Source: Pseudomonadota bacterium
GTDB taxonomy: Bacteria > Pseudomonadota > Alphaproteobacteria > Acetobacterales > Acetobacteraceae
DNA length: 64,000 bases
Assembly (NCBI GenBank): GCA_018240405.1
Contig: JAFEFW010000621.1
Location: 39,690-103,689, forward strand
Direction of reading: 5' to 3'
Shown here: one piece after another, positions 36,164 to 45,754 of the stretch
Position numbering within the stretch: the stretch's first letter is position 1
Layout: each line of letters opens with the position of its first letter
Program-made: the position numbers and the translations under genes
Notes under the pieces: model-generated
What the model saw: the letters and a program-made list of their open reading frames with translations, nothing else
Told to the model about the DNA's origin: nothing
Databases searched by the model: none

Positions 36164-38220
36164 GCTTGCTCAAGCCGGATATTGCCGAACGGATCGAGCT
36201 CAACCGTCACGCCTCGCGGCACAAGGCAGGTGGCATCGTATTCCTGTACGATCAACGGGCCGTGCCGCATGCCGGAGAGCCCCGCGCGGTCGGTAACCGG
36301 TGTTTCCACCCAGCCGTCATGCGGGAACCAGGCACGGCGCATGGCTGGTACTTGCTGTGCGAAGGGCGGTATCGCGGCAGGCAGGCGGGGGGTCTCTGGC
36401 AGACCGCGCGCCATGACCGACAGCCCCATCAGTTCCACCGGCTCGTTTGCCGGCGCCCGAAACCCATAAGTCCGTTCGTGCTCCGCAGCGAACAGGTCGG
36501 CGATCTGGTTGGGGGCCACGATCCCGTCGGGCAGGGCCACCTCGATTTCGCTCGACTGTCCCGCGTAGCGGGCCGATGCGGCGCGTTGGAAAACCTGCCG
36601 CTCGGGCGGAAATCCATCGCGCTGCAACCGGTCCTGTCCTGCCGCGGCCAGATCCTCCAGGATTGCCGTGATCCGCGCCGGATCGGCATTGCCAAGCCGC
36701 GCGCGAATGCTCTGGCGGGCATGGTGTTCCGCATCGGCAACCAGCAGGCCAAAGGCGGAGAACACACCTGGCAGCGGCGGCACGATGACGCGGCGAATCC
36801 CAAGCTCGCCGGCGATTCCGGCAGCGAACAGCGGGCCATTGCCGCCGAACGCAAGCATCGCGAACTGCCGCGGGTCGCGGCCGCGTTCGACGGACACCGC
36901 CCGAATGGCCCGCATCATTGTAGCCGCGGCGAGACGAAGCATGCCATGGGCCGCCTCCTCCACCGAACATTTGAGCGGCCCGGCCAGATCGCGGTCTACC
37001 GCGGCGCGGGCGGCATCCAGGTCGAGCCGCATCCCGCCGCCAACCAGACCGCCCGGGTCCAGATAGCCCAAAACGAGGTTGCAATCAGTAATGGTCGGCG
37101 CGGTACCGCCGCGGCCATAACAGACCGGACCTGGCTCCGCGCCGGCACTTTGCGGCCCGACCTTTGGCGCCCCTGCCGCGTCCAGCCGACAGATCGAGCC
37201 GCCGCCAGCACCCACTTCGGCGAGATCAATCGCCGGCAGTTTCAACATATAGCCGGCGCCCACCAGCAGCCGGGAGCCGGCCATGACGCCGCCGCCGACC
37301 TCGATCGCCTCACTGCGGAGGACCTCGCTGTTCTCGACCAGGCCGGCTTTGGCAGTCGTTCCACCCATATCGAAGGTGATCAGACGAGGCTCATTCAGCC
37401 GACGAGCCAGCGCCGCGGCGCCGACCACGCCCGCAGCGGGACCGGACTCGATAATGTGAGCTGGCGAATGCGCCGCGAATTCGGCAGAGGCCAACCCGCC
37501 GTTGGACTGCATCAGTTGCAGGGGTGCCTCGATTCCCAGCGCCCGCAAGCGGGCATCCAGTGCCGTGATGTAGGCGCGCACGACAGGCTGCACATAGGCA
37601 TTGATGACGGTGGTGGAGGTGCGCGGATACTCCTTGATCTCCGGCAGGATTTCGCTGCTGACACTGATCGCAACATCCGGTAGCGCCTCGCGTACCATGG
37701 CCGCTACCGCCTGCTCATGCGCCGCATTGGCGTAGCTGTGCAGCAGGCAGATCGCGACGCTGGCGACATTCTCGCTCCGCAACATCGCCAGCACGGGCGC
37801 CATGCTGTCGCGGTCGAGCGGGATCGATACGGATCCGTCCGGCCGCAGCTTCTCGATCACCTCCAGCCGCAGCCGCCGCTCCACCAAGGCGCGCGGCTTG
37901 GTCCAGCCGATGTCGTAGAGCACCGGCATGCGCAGGTCACGTATTTCCAGGATGTCGCGGAACCCCTTGGTGGTGATCAGCGCCGTCTTGGCGCCCTTGC
38001 CCTCCAGCACTGTGTTCGAGCCGACGGTGGTGGCGTGCAACACATCCGTGACGGTGGCGGCTCGATCCGCGACCAGCGCGCGCAGGCCGGCGATGATGCC
38101 CTCGCCGTAGTCCTGCGGGGTGGAGGCGGTCTTGTGCGTGGTCACCGTCCCGTCGGCGGCGATCGCGACCAGATCGGTAAAGGTGCCGCCGATATCGACG
38201 CCGATGCGCACGCCGCTCAC
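36160..38220 (-). CDS. hyuA: Hydantoinase/oxoprolinase subunit A family protein
   Basis: This 686-aa protein starts with RIGVDIGGTFTDLVAI, the ATP-binding phosphate loop of the family, and contains ITFDMGGTTAKAGL. HyuA-type subunits drive ATP-dependent opening of 5-oxoproline, hydantoin or N-methylhydantoin rings together with HyuB. Start and stop overlap hyuB and dpaL by 4 bp each, so the three proteins are coupled. The exact ring substrate is unknown. Confidence 0.93.
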   Translation of the reverse strand: MSGVRIGVDIGGTFTDLVAIAADGTVTTHKTASTPQDYGEGIIAGLRALVADRAATVTDVLHATTVGSNTVLEGKGAKTALITTKGFRDILEIRDLRMPVLYDIGWTKPRALVERRLRLEVIEKLRPDGSVSIPLDRDSMAPVLAMLRSENVASVAICLLHSYANAAHEQAVAAMVREALPDVAISVSSEILPEIKEYPRTSTTVINAYVQPVVRAYITALDARLRALGIEAPLQLMQSNGGLASAEFAAHSPAHIIESGPAAGVVGAAALARRLNEPRLITFDMGGTTAKAGLVENSEVLRSEAIEVGGGVMAGSRLLVGAGYMLKLPAIDLAEVGAGGGSICRLDAAGAPKVGPQSAGAEPGPVCYGRGGTAPTITDCNLVLGYLDPGGLVGGGMRLDLDAARAAVDRDLAGPLKCSVEEAAHGMLRLAAATMMRAIRAVSVERGRDPRQFAMLAFGGNGPLFAAGIAGELGIRRVIVPPLPGVFSAFGLLVADAEHHARQSIRARLGNADPARITAILEDLAAAGQDRLQRDGFPPERQVFQRAASARYAGQSSEIEVALPDGIVAPNQIADLFAAEHERTYGFRAPANEPVELMGLSVMARGLPETPRLPAAIPPFAQQVPAMRRAWFPHDGWVETPVTDRAGLSGMRHGPLIVQEYDATCLVPRGVTVELDPFGNIRLEQA

Positions 38221-39980
38221 GCTGCCGGCTCCCAGGCGACGTCGGGGAGCGGTGGTCGTTCCGCTTTCAGCCGAGCGCGGAGGACTTCGGTGGCGGATTC
38301 ATCAATTGCCGGCGGGTCACCGGACGCCACCACACCGTAGTCGCGCGCAGCAGCTTCAATGGTGACCAGGCCGTCGCGCAGGTCGCGCGCCACCAGCGCC
38401 AGATCCCGTTCCAAAGCCGGCCCCCAGGCACCGGCGCCGGGCAGCTCGTGTCGAAAGACTTCTCCTTTGCGCAGCGTCATGGTGATCTTGGCGTGCAGCT
38501 TCGTTTCACTGGCGGTACCCGGATTCATCACGTTCAACCCCGGTGCGCCGGGTCCGCCGCCATACAGCCCGTACGGACGATGCGTCTGGCGGTCCGCACG
38601 CACCTGCAGCACGCCCTCATCGGCCAGCATCCGCCAAGTCTTGCGCTGGCTCATGCCGCCGCGGAACTTCCCGGCGCCGCCAGTATCAGGGACGAATTCG
38701 TAGTCTAAGACTTCGAGCGGGTTCTCTGCCTCGATCACCTCGACAGAGAAACTGGCCATATTGGCGAACATGCAGGTGTTGCCGTCGAGACCATCGGCCC
38801 AGGGCCGGCCGCCCCAGGCGCCGGAAATGAAATCGACGTAGATGAAGGGGTTGAGTTCCTTGTCGTAGCCGCCGATTGTTAAGCCGGTATTGCCGCCATC
38901 GGACGACGCGAACACCCGGTCCGGATAAAGCTTCGCCAGCGCACCGAACGCACAGTCCACGCCGCGGAACCCGGTCAGGCCGCGGGCGGCGCAGGCAGCC
39001 GGCAGCTTTCCGTGGGTGATCGTGCCGGGCGGCGCGATCACCTTGATCGGACGGAACACGCCGTCATTGTTCGGCATGTTCACCGACAGCACCGACTTCA
39101 CTGCCGTGAAACTCATGGCCGCCGTATAGCTGAGTGTATTGTTGATCGAGCCCTTCACCTGCGGGGCGCTGCCGGTCCAGTCCACCTCCATCGTGTCACC
39201 GCGCTTGCGGATGGTACAGACGAGGGGGATCGGCACACCGACATCGATCTGATCGTCGTCGATCCAGTCAGTGAACGTCGCCTCGCCATCAGGCAACTCC
39301 AGCAGGCACTGCCGGGTCAGCCGCTCCGAATAGTCCATCATCGCGACCATCAGCGATCGAACGCCGTCCGCGCCGTAACGTCCGACCAGGTCTGCCATGC
39401 CCCGGGCGGCGATTTCGCAGGCGGCCAACTGCGAGCGGATATCGCCGAACACCCGCCCCGGCAGACGCACGTTGCGCTCGATCATCCGGAACAGGGTCGG
39501 GTTCGGCCGGCCCTTCTCATACAGCTTCAACGGCGGAATCCGCAGTCCTTCGGCGTAGATCTCCAGGCTGTCCGAGGCGTTCGATCCTGGTACCCGACCA
39601 CCGACATCAGTGTGGTGGCAGATCGTGGCCGCGTAGGCGATGACCTTTCCCTCGGCGAACAGCGGCTTGAAAATGAAAATGTCGGGCAGGTGCATGCCGC
39701 CGTCATAGGGGTCGTTATTGATGAAAATGTCGCCTTCGGCGACGTCATCGCCATAGGCCTTCAGCACCGCCTGCAGCGCCACCGGGATCGAGCACAGATG
39801 CCCCGGCAGCGACAGCCCCTGCGCAACCAGCCGTCCCTGCCCGTCACACAACGCTGCGCTGTAATCCATGATGTTCTTCAACACCCCGGAATACGCTGTC
39901 CGGTAAATGGTCAGCACCATTTCGTCGCCGATGGCCGAGATCGCATTACGGAACAATTCCTCGGTAATGGCGTCATGCAT
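38217..39980 (-). CDS. hyuB: Hydantoinase/oxoprolinase subunit B family protein
   Basis: This 587-aa protein begins MHDAITEELFRNAISAIGDE, followed by YSGVLKNIMDYSAALCD, DIFINNDPYDGGMHLPD and CHHTDVGGRVPGSNA, all typical HyuB motifs; the His/Asp set probably binds metal. The ATG at 39980 matches the family start, while an upstream frame to 40184 overlaps the promoter region of the divergent protease-like gene. It heads the hyuB-hyuA-dpaL operon. Confidence 0.93.
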   Translation of the reverse strand: MHDAITEELFRNAISAIGDEMVLTIYRTAYSGVLKNIMDYSAALCDGQGRLVAQGLSLPGHLCSIPVALQAVLKAYGDDVAEGDIFINNDPYDGGMHLPDIFIFKPLFAEGKVIAYAATICHHTDVGGRVPGSNASDSLEIYAEGLRIPPLKLYEKGRPNPTLFRMIERNVRLPGRVFGDIRSQLAACEIAARGMADLVGRYGADGVRSLMVAMMDYSERLTRQCLLELPDGEATFTDWIDDDQIDVGVPIPLVCTIRKRGDTMEVDWTGSAPQVKGSINNTLSYTAAMSFTAVKSVLSVNMPNNDGVFRPIKVIAPPGTITHGKLPAACAARGLTGFRGVDCAFGALAKLYPDRVFASSDGGNTGLTIGGYDKELNPFIYVDFISGAWGGRPWADGLDGNTCMFANMASFSVEVIEAENPLEVLDYEFVPDTGGAGKFRGGMSQRKTWRMLADEGVLQVRADRQTHRPYGLYGGGPGAPGLNVMNPGTASETKLHAKITMTLRKGEVFRHELPGAGAWGPALERDLALVARDLRDGLVTIEAAARDYGVVASGDPPAIDESATEVLRARLKAERPPLPDVAWEPAA

Positions 39981-40089
39981 GCGGTGCTGTCCTTCCCTGC
40001 GGTGCCGTATGGGACCATTGATGCGGCGCCGTGGCAACGCCATGGGCGGTGTGGCAGGATCAGCCTGATACGCGACCAGGACCATTGGC

Positions 40090-41019
40090 ATGCCGCATCC
40101 GACGACACTTCTCCGCCTGCTGGCGCTGCTGCTGCTGTCGGCATTGGCGGCGTGCGGCTCGCCAGCGGACATGGTGGACTGCAATCTGCGTGAGGTGGCG
40201 AAGATGCCGATGCAGGTGCAGGATCATTTGCTGGTCGTGCCGGCCGGTATCAACGGCCAGTGGGTGAAATTCGTGGTCGATACCGGCGCCGAGCGCACCA
40301 CGTTATCCGCGGCCACCGCCGATCGGCTCAAGCTGCCACGCGACGCCCGATTCACCACCCGCTCACTTGGCGTTGGCGGCATCAGCACGACGTCCGATGC
40401 GCAGGTCGAGCGGCTGGTGTTGGGCGGCGTGCGCTTCCCGCTCGACCGCCTGGCCGTCGGCAATTTCAAGCTGCAGAATAGCCGCGGGCTGGACGCGGAC
40501 GGGTTGCTGGGCGCCGATATCCTGTTGGCGTTCGACCTTGATATCGACACACCCGGGGGGGCGTTAACCCTGTACCACGCCACGGTCTGTCCGTCGGTGA
40601 AGCCGCCCTGGCCTTATCCGGCGGTCGAAATCCCTGGTGTAAGCGCCCGCAAGGACCGGCTGCTACTGCCATTCACGCTGGACGATGTAGCAGGAACGGC
40701 GATCCTGGACACCGGCGCGCAGGTCAACCTGATCAGTGGTGCAATGGTGCAGCGGATGGGATTGAAGCCGGACGCGTTCGCCAATGACCCGCTGGTCCGC
40801 CAGCATGGCGTCGGGCCCAACGAAGTGACTGCGCGCATGCATCGCTTCAATACGCTGCGCGTCGGGCCTGTCGCGTTCCAGCCGGCCTACCTGACGGTAA
40901 TGGACGGCGACGCTGGCTTTGGCGACGCCTTGCTCGGTGAGCAGTTCTTGCAGGGACGCCGCGTCTGGCTGTCATTCAAGTCGCGGCAGGTCTACGTGTC
41001 GCTGCAGGGTACACGATAG
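40090..41019 (+). CDS. Predicted lipoprotein with two retropepsin-like aspartic protease domains
   Basis: This 309-aa protein has a signal peptide with lipobox LAAC (Cys22) and two aspartic protease motifs: FVVDTGAERT (Asp64) and AILDTGAQVN (Asp207). Each is followed by a hydrophobic-hydrophobic-Gly turn: DGLLGADILL and FGDALLGEQFL. Retropepsins normally dimerise with one motif per chain, so two in one chain could make an intramolecular active site like pepsin. It probably faces the periplasm, anchored in a membrane. Gly follows the Cys, so outer-membrane sorting is plausible. Substrates are unknown. Confidence 0.85.
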   Translation: MPHPTTLLRLLALLLLSALAACGSPADMVDCNLREVAKMPMQVQDHLLVVPAGINGQWVKFVVDTGAERTTLSAATADRLKLPRDARFTTRSLGVGGISTTSDAQVERLVLGGVRFPLDRLAVGNFKLQNSRGLDADGLLGADILLAFDLDIDTPGGALTLYHATVCPSVKPPWPYPAVEIPGVSARKDRLLLPFTLDDVAGTAILDTGAQVNLISGAMVQRMGLKPDAFANDPLVRQHGVGPNEVTARMHRFNTLRVGPVAFQPAYLTVMDGDAGFGDALLGEQFLQGRRVWLSFKSRQVYVSLQGTR

Positions 41020-41029
41020 GGTCCGGCGC

Positions 41030-42361
41030 CTACTCTCCGGACCGTTTCGCTCGCAATTCTGCCCAGTGCGCCAAGCGCCGGCTGATCTCGCGCTCAAAAC
41101 CACGGTCGCGCGGGCGGTAGAACTGGATGCGGTCCATGCCATCCGGGAAGTAGTTCTGGCCGGAGAAGGCTTCCTCGCTCTCGTGGTCATACTCATAGCC
41201 GGCGCCATAGCCCAACTGCTTCATCAGCTTGGTCGGCGCGTTGAGGATATGCGCCGGCGGCATCAGGCTACCGGTACCCTTGGCAGCGGCCCGAGCCTCA
41301 CCAAACGCGGTGTAGATGGCGTTCGATTTCGGCGCCGTGCCCAGGTAGATTACGACCTGCGCAACGGCCAATTCGCCCTCGGGCGACCCCAGACGCTCAT
41401 AGGTTTCCCATCCGGCCAGGGCCTGCGGCAGAGCATTCGGATCCGCCATGCCAATATCCTCGGCGGCAAAGCGGACCAACCGGCGGGCGATGTAGCGCGG
41501 GTCCTCGCCGCCGGCCAGCATGCGGGCGAACCAGTACAGCGCTGCATCCGGGTCGGAGCCGCGCAGCGACTTATGCAGCGCGGAGATCAGGTTGTAGTGC
41601 TCCTCGCGGTCCTTGTCGTACAGCGCAGCGCGTTTCGCCAGCAACGCGGATAGCGCCGGGACATCGAGTAGCGGCGTGTCGGGCGGCAGCGCAGCGATCT
41701 GCTCCGCCATGTTCAGCAGGTAGCGGCCGTCGCCGTCGGCCATCGCACGCAGGGTCCCACGCGCTTCGTCCGTCAGCGGCAGGGTGCGCTGCAGGTCCGC
41801 CTCCGCGCGCGTCAGCAGCAGCTCGAGCGCGGCATCGTCCAGCCGGCGCAGCACAAGGACCTGGCACCGGGACAGCAACGCCCCGTTCAGGGCAAAGGAA
41901 GGGTTTTCGGTCGTGGCGCCGATCAGGGTCACGGTGCCGTTCTCCACCACCGGTAGAAAACCGTCCTGCTGCGCCCGGTTGAACCGGTGGATCTCGTCGA
42001 CGAATAGCAGCGTTCCCTGCCCGGACCGGCGGCGCCTGGCGGCATCGTCGAAGGCGCGTTTAAGATCGGCGACGCCGGAAAACACCGCGGACAATTGCAC
42101 GAAGTGCAGTCTTGCCTGGGCGGCAAGCAGGCGGGCGATGGTCGTCTTGCCGACGCCGGGTGGTCCCCAAAGAATGAGCGAGGCCAGCGAGCCCCGTTCC
42201 AGCATCCGCGTCAGCGTGCCATCGGCACCCAGAAGATGGTCCTGGCCGACAACGTCCGCCAAGGCAAGCGGGCGCAACCGGTCGGCCAGAGGCCGGTAGC
42301 CCGATGGTTCCTGTGCTTGAGGGGGCTCGGCAGCGCCGAACAGATCTTCGGTATCGGACAC
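41030..42361 (-). CDS. rarA: Replication-associated recombination protein A (RarA/MgsA AAA+ ATPase)
   Basis: This 443-aa AAA+ protein has Walker A GPPGVGKTTIARLLAAQ, Walker B LLFVDEIHRFN and sensor GATTENPSF, followed by the MgsA C-terminal tetramerisation domain (DPDAALYWFARMLAGGEDP). RarA acts at stalled replication forks. The start is uncertain: I favour the GTG at 42361 (VSDTEDLFGAAEP) because the upstream extension to 42439 is Arg-rich and runs into the rplQ terminator. Confidence 0.92.
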   Translation of the reverse strand: MSDTEDLFGAAEPPQAQEPSGYRPLADRLRPLALADVVGQDHLLGADGTLTRMLERGSLASLILWGPPGVGKTTIARLLAAQARLHFVQLSAVFSGVADLKRAFDDAARRRRSGQGTLLFVDEIHRFNRAQQDGFLPVVENGTVTLIGATTENPSFALNGALLSRCQVLVLRRLDDAALELLLTRAEADLQRTLPLTDEARGTLRAMADGDGRYLLNMAEQIAALPPDTPLLDVPALSALLAKRAALYDKDREEHYNLISALHKSLRGSDPDAALYWFARMLAGGEDPRYIARRLVRFAAEDIGMADPNALPQALAGWETYERLGSPEGELAVAQVVIYLGTAPKSNAIYTAFGEARAAAKGTGSLMPPAHILNAPTKLMKQLGYGAGYEYDHESEEAFSGQNYFPDGMDRIQFYRPRDRGFEREISRRLAHWAELRAKRSGE

Positions 42362-42422
42362 AGATGGAGCATAAAGCCGTGCAGGCCGGAACGCGAATAG
42401 GCGGCCGGCGCGGCGCCCACAC

Positions 42423-42454
42423 AAAAACCGCCGACACAAGGCCGGCGGCTTTTT
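42423..42454 (-). terminator. Rho-independent terminator after rplQ
   Basis: Read on the minus strand, a stem of CCGCCG and CGGCGG is followed by TTTTT, 37 bp after the rplQ stop. It ends the alpha operon. An A-run on the other side allows weak bidirectional function. Confidence 0.8.
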
Positions 42455-42490
42455 GATCGCTCCCGCTATCGACGATAGGCAGAGGCGGGA

Positions 42491-42913
42491 CTACTCCTCG
42501 CCTTCGTCCTCGTCACGGACCTGCACCGGCCCGCTGTCCTTGCCTTTGGCCTCAGGATCACGGTCGACCAGTTCAATGACCGCCATATTCGCCGCGTCGC
42601 CATAACGAATGCCCGCCTTCAGGACACGCGTGTAGCCACCCTGGCGGGTCGAATAGCGTTCCGCCAGTGGGCCAAACAGCTTGCTGACGATGACGTCGTC
42701 CCGAAGCTCGGCATAAGCCAGCCGCTTATTGGCTAGACCGCCTTTCTTGCCCAGCGTGATCAGCTTCTCGGCGACCGGGCGAAGCTCCTTCGCCTTGGGC
42801 AGCGTCGTCGTGATCTGCTCGTGCTTCAGCAGGGCGTGCGCCATGTTGCGGAACATGGCAGCGCGGTGGGTGGAAGTAACGCCGAGCTTTCGGCCGGCAA
42901 CGCCGTGACGCAT
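42491..42913 (-). CDS. rplQ: 50S ribosomal protein L17
   Basis: This 140-aa protein begins [20 protein letters not shown], the universal L17 start (RH..GRKLGR..HR). It has an acidic C-terminal tail (VRDEDEGEE) beyond the conserved core. L17 lines the peptide exit side of the large subunit. It closes the alpha operon 15 bp after rpoA and is followed by a terminator. Confidence 0.98.
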   Translation of the reverse strand: MRHGVAGRKLGVTSTHRAAMFRNMAHALLKHEQITTTLPKAKELRPVAEKLITLGKKGGLANKRLAYAELRDDVIVSKLFGPLAERYSTRQGGYTRVLKAGIRYGDAANMAVIELVDRDPEAKGKDSGPVQVRDEDEGEE

Positions 42914-42928
42914 GGTACCTGAATCCCC

Positions 42929-43960
42929 TTAGAACGGCTCTTCCAGCCGCTTCGCCAATTCTTCGATGTTCTCCGGCGGCCAGCCGGGAACGGTCATGCC
43001 AAGGCTGAGCCCCATGGAGTTCAGGACTTCCTTGATCTCATTCAGCGACTTGCGGCCGAAGTTCGGCGTACGCAGCATTTCCTGTTCGGATTTCTGCACC
43101 AGGTCGCCGATATAGACGATGTTGTCGTTCTTCAGGCAGTTTGCGCTGCGGACCGACAGCTCCAGCTCATCCACCTTGCGCAGCAGGTTGCGGTTGAACG
43201 GCAGGTCGTCCTGCGGCTCCTCCTGGCGGATATGCTGCGGCTCATCGAAGTTGATGAACAACTGCAACTGGTCCTGCAGGATACGCGCGGCGAGGGCGAC
43301 GGCATCCTCTGGCGTCACGGCGCCGTTGGTTTCAACAGTTAGCAGAAGCTTGTCGTAGTCGGTTACCTGACCGACGCGGGTCGGCACGACGTTGTAGGAA
43401 ACGCGGCGAACCGGGGAGTAAATCGAGTCGATCGGGATCAGTCCGATCGGTGCATCCTCGGGGCGATTGACCGAAGACGGCTGGTAGCCCTTGCCGAGAT
43501 TGACGGTGAACTCCATGCCCAGCTTCACGCCATCATCCAGCGTACAGATCACCAGGTCCGGGTTCATGATCTCAATGTCATGGCCGGACTGGATCTGGCC
43601 GGCGCGTACCTCGCCAGGGCCAGTGGCGGTCAGCGTCATGCGCTTCGGCCCCTCGCCGTGCATCCGCAGCGCCAGCTGCTTGATGTTAAGCACGATGTCG
43701 GTCACGTCCTCCCGCACGCCGGGGACGCTGCTGAACTCATGCAACACGCCATCGATCTGCACCGCGGTGACGGCGGCGCCCTGTAGTGACGACAGCAGGA
43801 TGCGCCGGATGGCATTGCCGAGGGTCATGCCAAAACCGCGCTCCAGCGGTTCGGCAACCACCGTGGCGACCTTCGACGGGTCGGCGCCGGGTTCGACTTC
43901 CAGCTTCTCGGGCTTAATCAGAGACTGCCAATTTCTCTGAATGACTGCACTTTGCCTCAT
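42929..43960 (-). CDS. rpoA: DNA-directed RNA polymerase alpha subunit
   Basis: This 343-aa protein has the N-terminal dimerisation domain ([20 protein letters not shown]) and the C-terminal domain that touches UP elements and activators ([15 protein letters not shown], then [16 protein letters not shown]). The ATG at 43960 ([20 protein letters not shown]) matches alphaproteobacterial homologues. It lies between rpsK and rplQ. Confidence 0.98.
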   Translation of the reverse strand: MRQSAVIQRNWQSLIKPEKLEVEPGADPSKVATVVAEPLERGFGMTLGNAIRRILLSSLQGAAVTAVQIDGVLHEFSSVPGVREDVTDIVLNIKQLALRMHGEGPKRMTLTATGPGEVRAGQIQSGHDIEIMNPDLVICTLDDGVKLGMEFTVNLGKGYQPSSVNRPEDAPIGLIPIDSIYSPVRRVSYNVVPTRVGQVTDYDKLLLTVETNGAVTPEDAVALAARILQDQLQLFINFDEPQHIRQEEPQDDLPFNRNLLRKVDELELSVRSANCLKNDNIVYIGDLVQKSEQEMLRTPNFGRKSLNEIKEVLNSMGLSLGMTVPGWPPENIEELAKRLEEPF

Positions 43961-44063
43961 GCTACACCTTTCGAACTGCACCACGGCCCTGCGCACCGGC
44001 CGGAGGGACAGTCACACACCAGGTCGATCCGGCCGGGCAGGACCGGACGTTACGATCACAAAC

Positions 44064-44456
44064 TCAAACGCGGCGGCGCTTGCGCGGCCGGCAGCCGTTG
44101 TGCGGGATCGGCGTCATGTCGCGGATCGTCGACACCGAAAACCCGACAGCCTGCAGCGCACGCAACGCGCTTTCCCGCCCGGAACCCGGCCCGCTCACCT
44201 CAATCTCCAGCGACTCCATGCCATGTTCCCGCGCCTTGCGGCCGGCATCTTCAGCGGCAACCTGCGCGGCATAAGGGGTCGACTTCCGGCTGCCCTTGAA
44301 GCCCTGGCTGCCGGCCGAAGACCAGGCGATCGCGTTGCCCTGTGCGTCGGTGATGGTGATCACGGTGTTGTTGAACGTCGCGGCGACGTGGGCGACACCG
44401 GAGGTGATGTTCTTACGCTCCTTGCGGCGCGTACGGGCGGCGGCGGGTTTCGCCAT
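44064..44456 (-). CDS. rpsK: 30S ribosomal protein S11
   Basis: This 130-aa protein has [20 protein letters not shown] and ends with [18 protein letters not shown], the canonical S11 terminus. S11 sits on the platform near the mRNA exit. Gaps of 84 and 103 bp separate it from rpsM and rpoA. Confidence 0.98.
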   Translation of the reverse strand: MAKPAAARTRRKERKNITSGVAHVAATFNNTVITITDAQGNAIAWSSAGSQGFKGSRKSTPYAAQVAAEDAGRKAREHGMESLEIEVSGPGSGRESALRALQAVGFSVSTIRDMTPIPHNGCRPRKRRRV

Positions 44457-44540
44457 GTGTCTCTGTTCCTGCCTGAACTGAAGGCCGCGCCAGGGAGGCG
44501 ACGCGGCAGTCGATTGAAACTTCGATCCGGAAAGCCGGCT

Positions 44541-44918
44541 TTACTTGGTGACCTTTTTCTTGCCGGCGATAGCCACCGCCTTGCCCTTGCGGGTGCGGGC
44601 ATTGGTGTGGGTCCGCTGGCCGCGCACCGGCAACCCGCGCCGGTGGCGCAGGCCGCGATAGCTGCCGAGGTCCATCAGACGCTTGATGTTCATTGCGACT
44701 TCGCGCCGCAGATCACCTTCCACCCGGTAGTCGCGGTCGATCAGCTCACGGATGCGGAGCACCTCCTCATCCGAAAGCTGGTTAACCCGGCGTTCGTCGG
44801 GGATGCTCAGCTTCTGGCAAATTTCGGCCGCCTTGGACGGGCCAATGCCATAGATGTAGCGAAGGCCGATGGTCACTCGCTTGTTCGTCGGAATGTTCAC
44901 GCCGGCAATACGCGCCAC
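44541..44918 (-). CDS. rpsM: 30S ribosomal protein S13
   Basis: This 125-aa protein begins (M)[14 protein letters not shown] and contains [14 protein letters not shown] and [20 protein letters not shown]. The GTG start at 44918 is fixed by this conserved beginning and by AGGAGAG upstream. S13 contacts the P-site tRNA and the subunit bridge. A good promoter lies about 120 bp upstream, so rpsM probably heads a separate transcript. Confidence 0.98.
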   Translation of the reverse strand: MARIAGVNIPTNKRVTIGLRYIYGIGPSKAAEICQKLSIPDERRVNQLSDEEVLRIRELIDRDYRVEGDLRREVAMNIKRLMDLGSYRGLRHRRGLPVRGQRTHTNARTRKGKAVAIAGKKKVTK

Positions 44919-45040
44919 GCTTGACTCTCCTGTCGTCCGGGGGGCCGGATCATGCACTTGCCCAAAAGGGCCCAATAAAAGGCGCAAGCGGCGCCACGCC
45001 CATTCTGGGCTGCGCCGGGGTGGTTGCGCCGGAGGGCGGG

Positions 45041-45068
45041 AATATAGAGCCCGCCGCGACAGAGTCAA
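45041..45068 (-). promoter_or_regulatory. Sigma-70-type promoter for rpsM-rpsK-rpoA-rplQ
   Basis: On the minus strand TTGACT (45068-45063), a 16-bp spacer and TATATT (45046-45041) give a near-consensus promoter inside the 185-bp adk-rpsM gap. Transcription would begin near 45034, leaving a leader of about 115 nt. Confidence 0.7.
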
Positions 45069-45103
45069 TGAGACTTTATCAACTCTCCGTGAGGCGAAAG
45101 CAA

Positions 45104-45754
45104 CTAGACTTTCGCCAACACAGCCTCGATCTGCCGTGCCACCTCGTCAATTTCAGCCATTCCGTCAACTTCCCGCAGCACGCCGGTCTTTGCGTAATGC
45201 GGAATGATCGGCGCCGTCTGGGCATGATAGGCCTCAAGACGCGCAGCCACGGTCTCACGCCGGTCGTCCGCCCGGCGGACGAATTCGGCGGACCCGCAGG
45301 CGTCGCAGACGCCGTCCTTCTTCGTCGGCTTGAAGGTGTCGTGGTAGCCCATGCCGCACTTGGCGCAGGTGAAGCGGCCGGCAATCCGATCCGTTAGCGC
45401 GGCGTCGTCGACCTTCAACTCGATCACCGCGTCCAGCTTCAGGCCCTTCTCGGCCAGCATGCGGTCGAGCGCCTCGGCCTGCGGCACGGTGCGCGGGAAA
45501 CCATCAAGGATAAAGCCCTTCGCGGCGTCTGCCTTACCGAGGCGGGAGGACAGCATGCGGATCAGGATGTCGTCCGACACCAGGCCACCGGCGGCCATAA
45601 TGGCTTTGGCTTCGAGCCCGACCGGGGTTCCGGCGGCGACTTCAGCCCGCAGCATATCGCCCGTCGAGATCTGGACGATGCTGTATTTCTCCTCAAGCCA
45701 TTTAGCCTGGGTGCCCTTCCCCGCGCCGGGCGGGCCCAACAGTATGATATTCAC
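45104..45754 (-). CDS. adk: Adenylate kinase with zinc-type LID
   Basis: This 216-aa enzyme interconverts 2 ADP with ATP and AMP. It starts [20 protein letters not shown] (P-loop) and has the [13 protein letters not shown] motif. The long LID carries two CxxC pairs ([10 protein letters not shown] and CDACGS) that should bind structural zinc. Its ATG overlaps the secY stop by 4 bp, the normal alphaproteobacterial arrangement. Confidence 0.97.
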   Translation of the reverse strand: MNIILLGPPGAGKGTQAKWLEEKYSIVQISTGDMLRAEVAAGTPVGLEAKAIMAAGGLVSDDILIRMLSSRLGKADAAKGFILDGFPRTVPQAEALDRMLAEKGLKLDAVIELKVDDAALTDRIAGRFTCAKCGMGYHDTFKPTKKDGVCDACGSAEFVRRADDRRETVAARLEAYHAQTAPIIPHYAKTGVLREVDGMAEIDEVARQIEAVLAKV

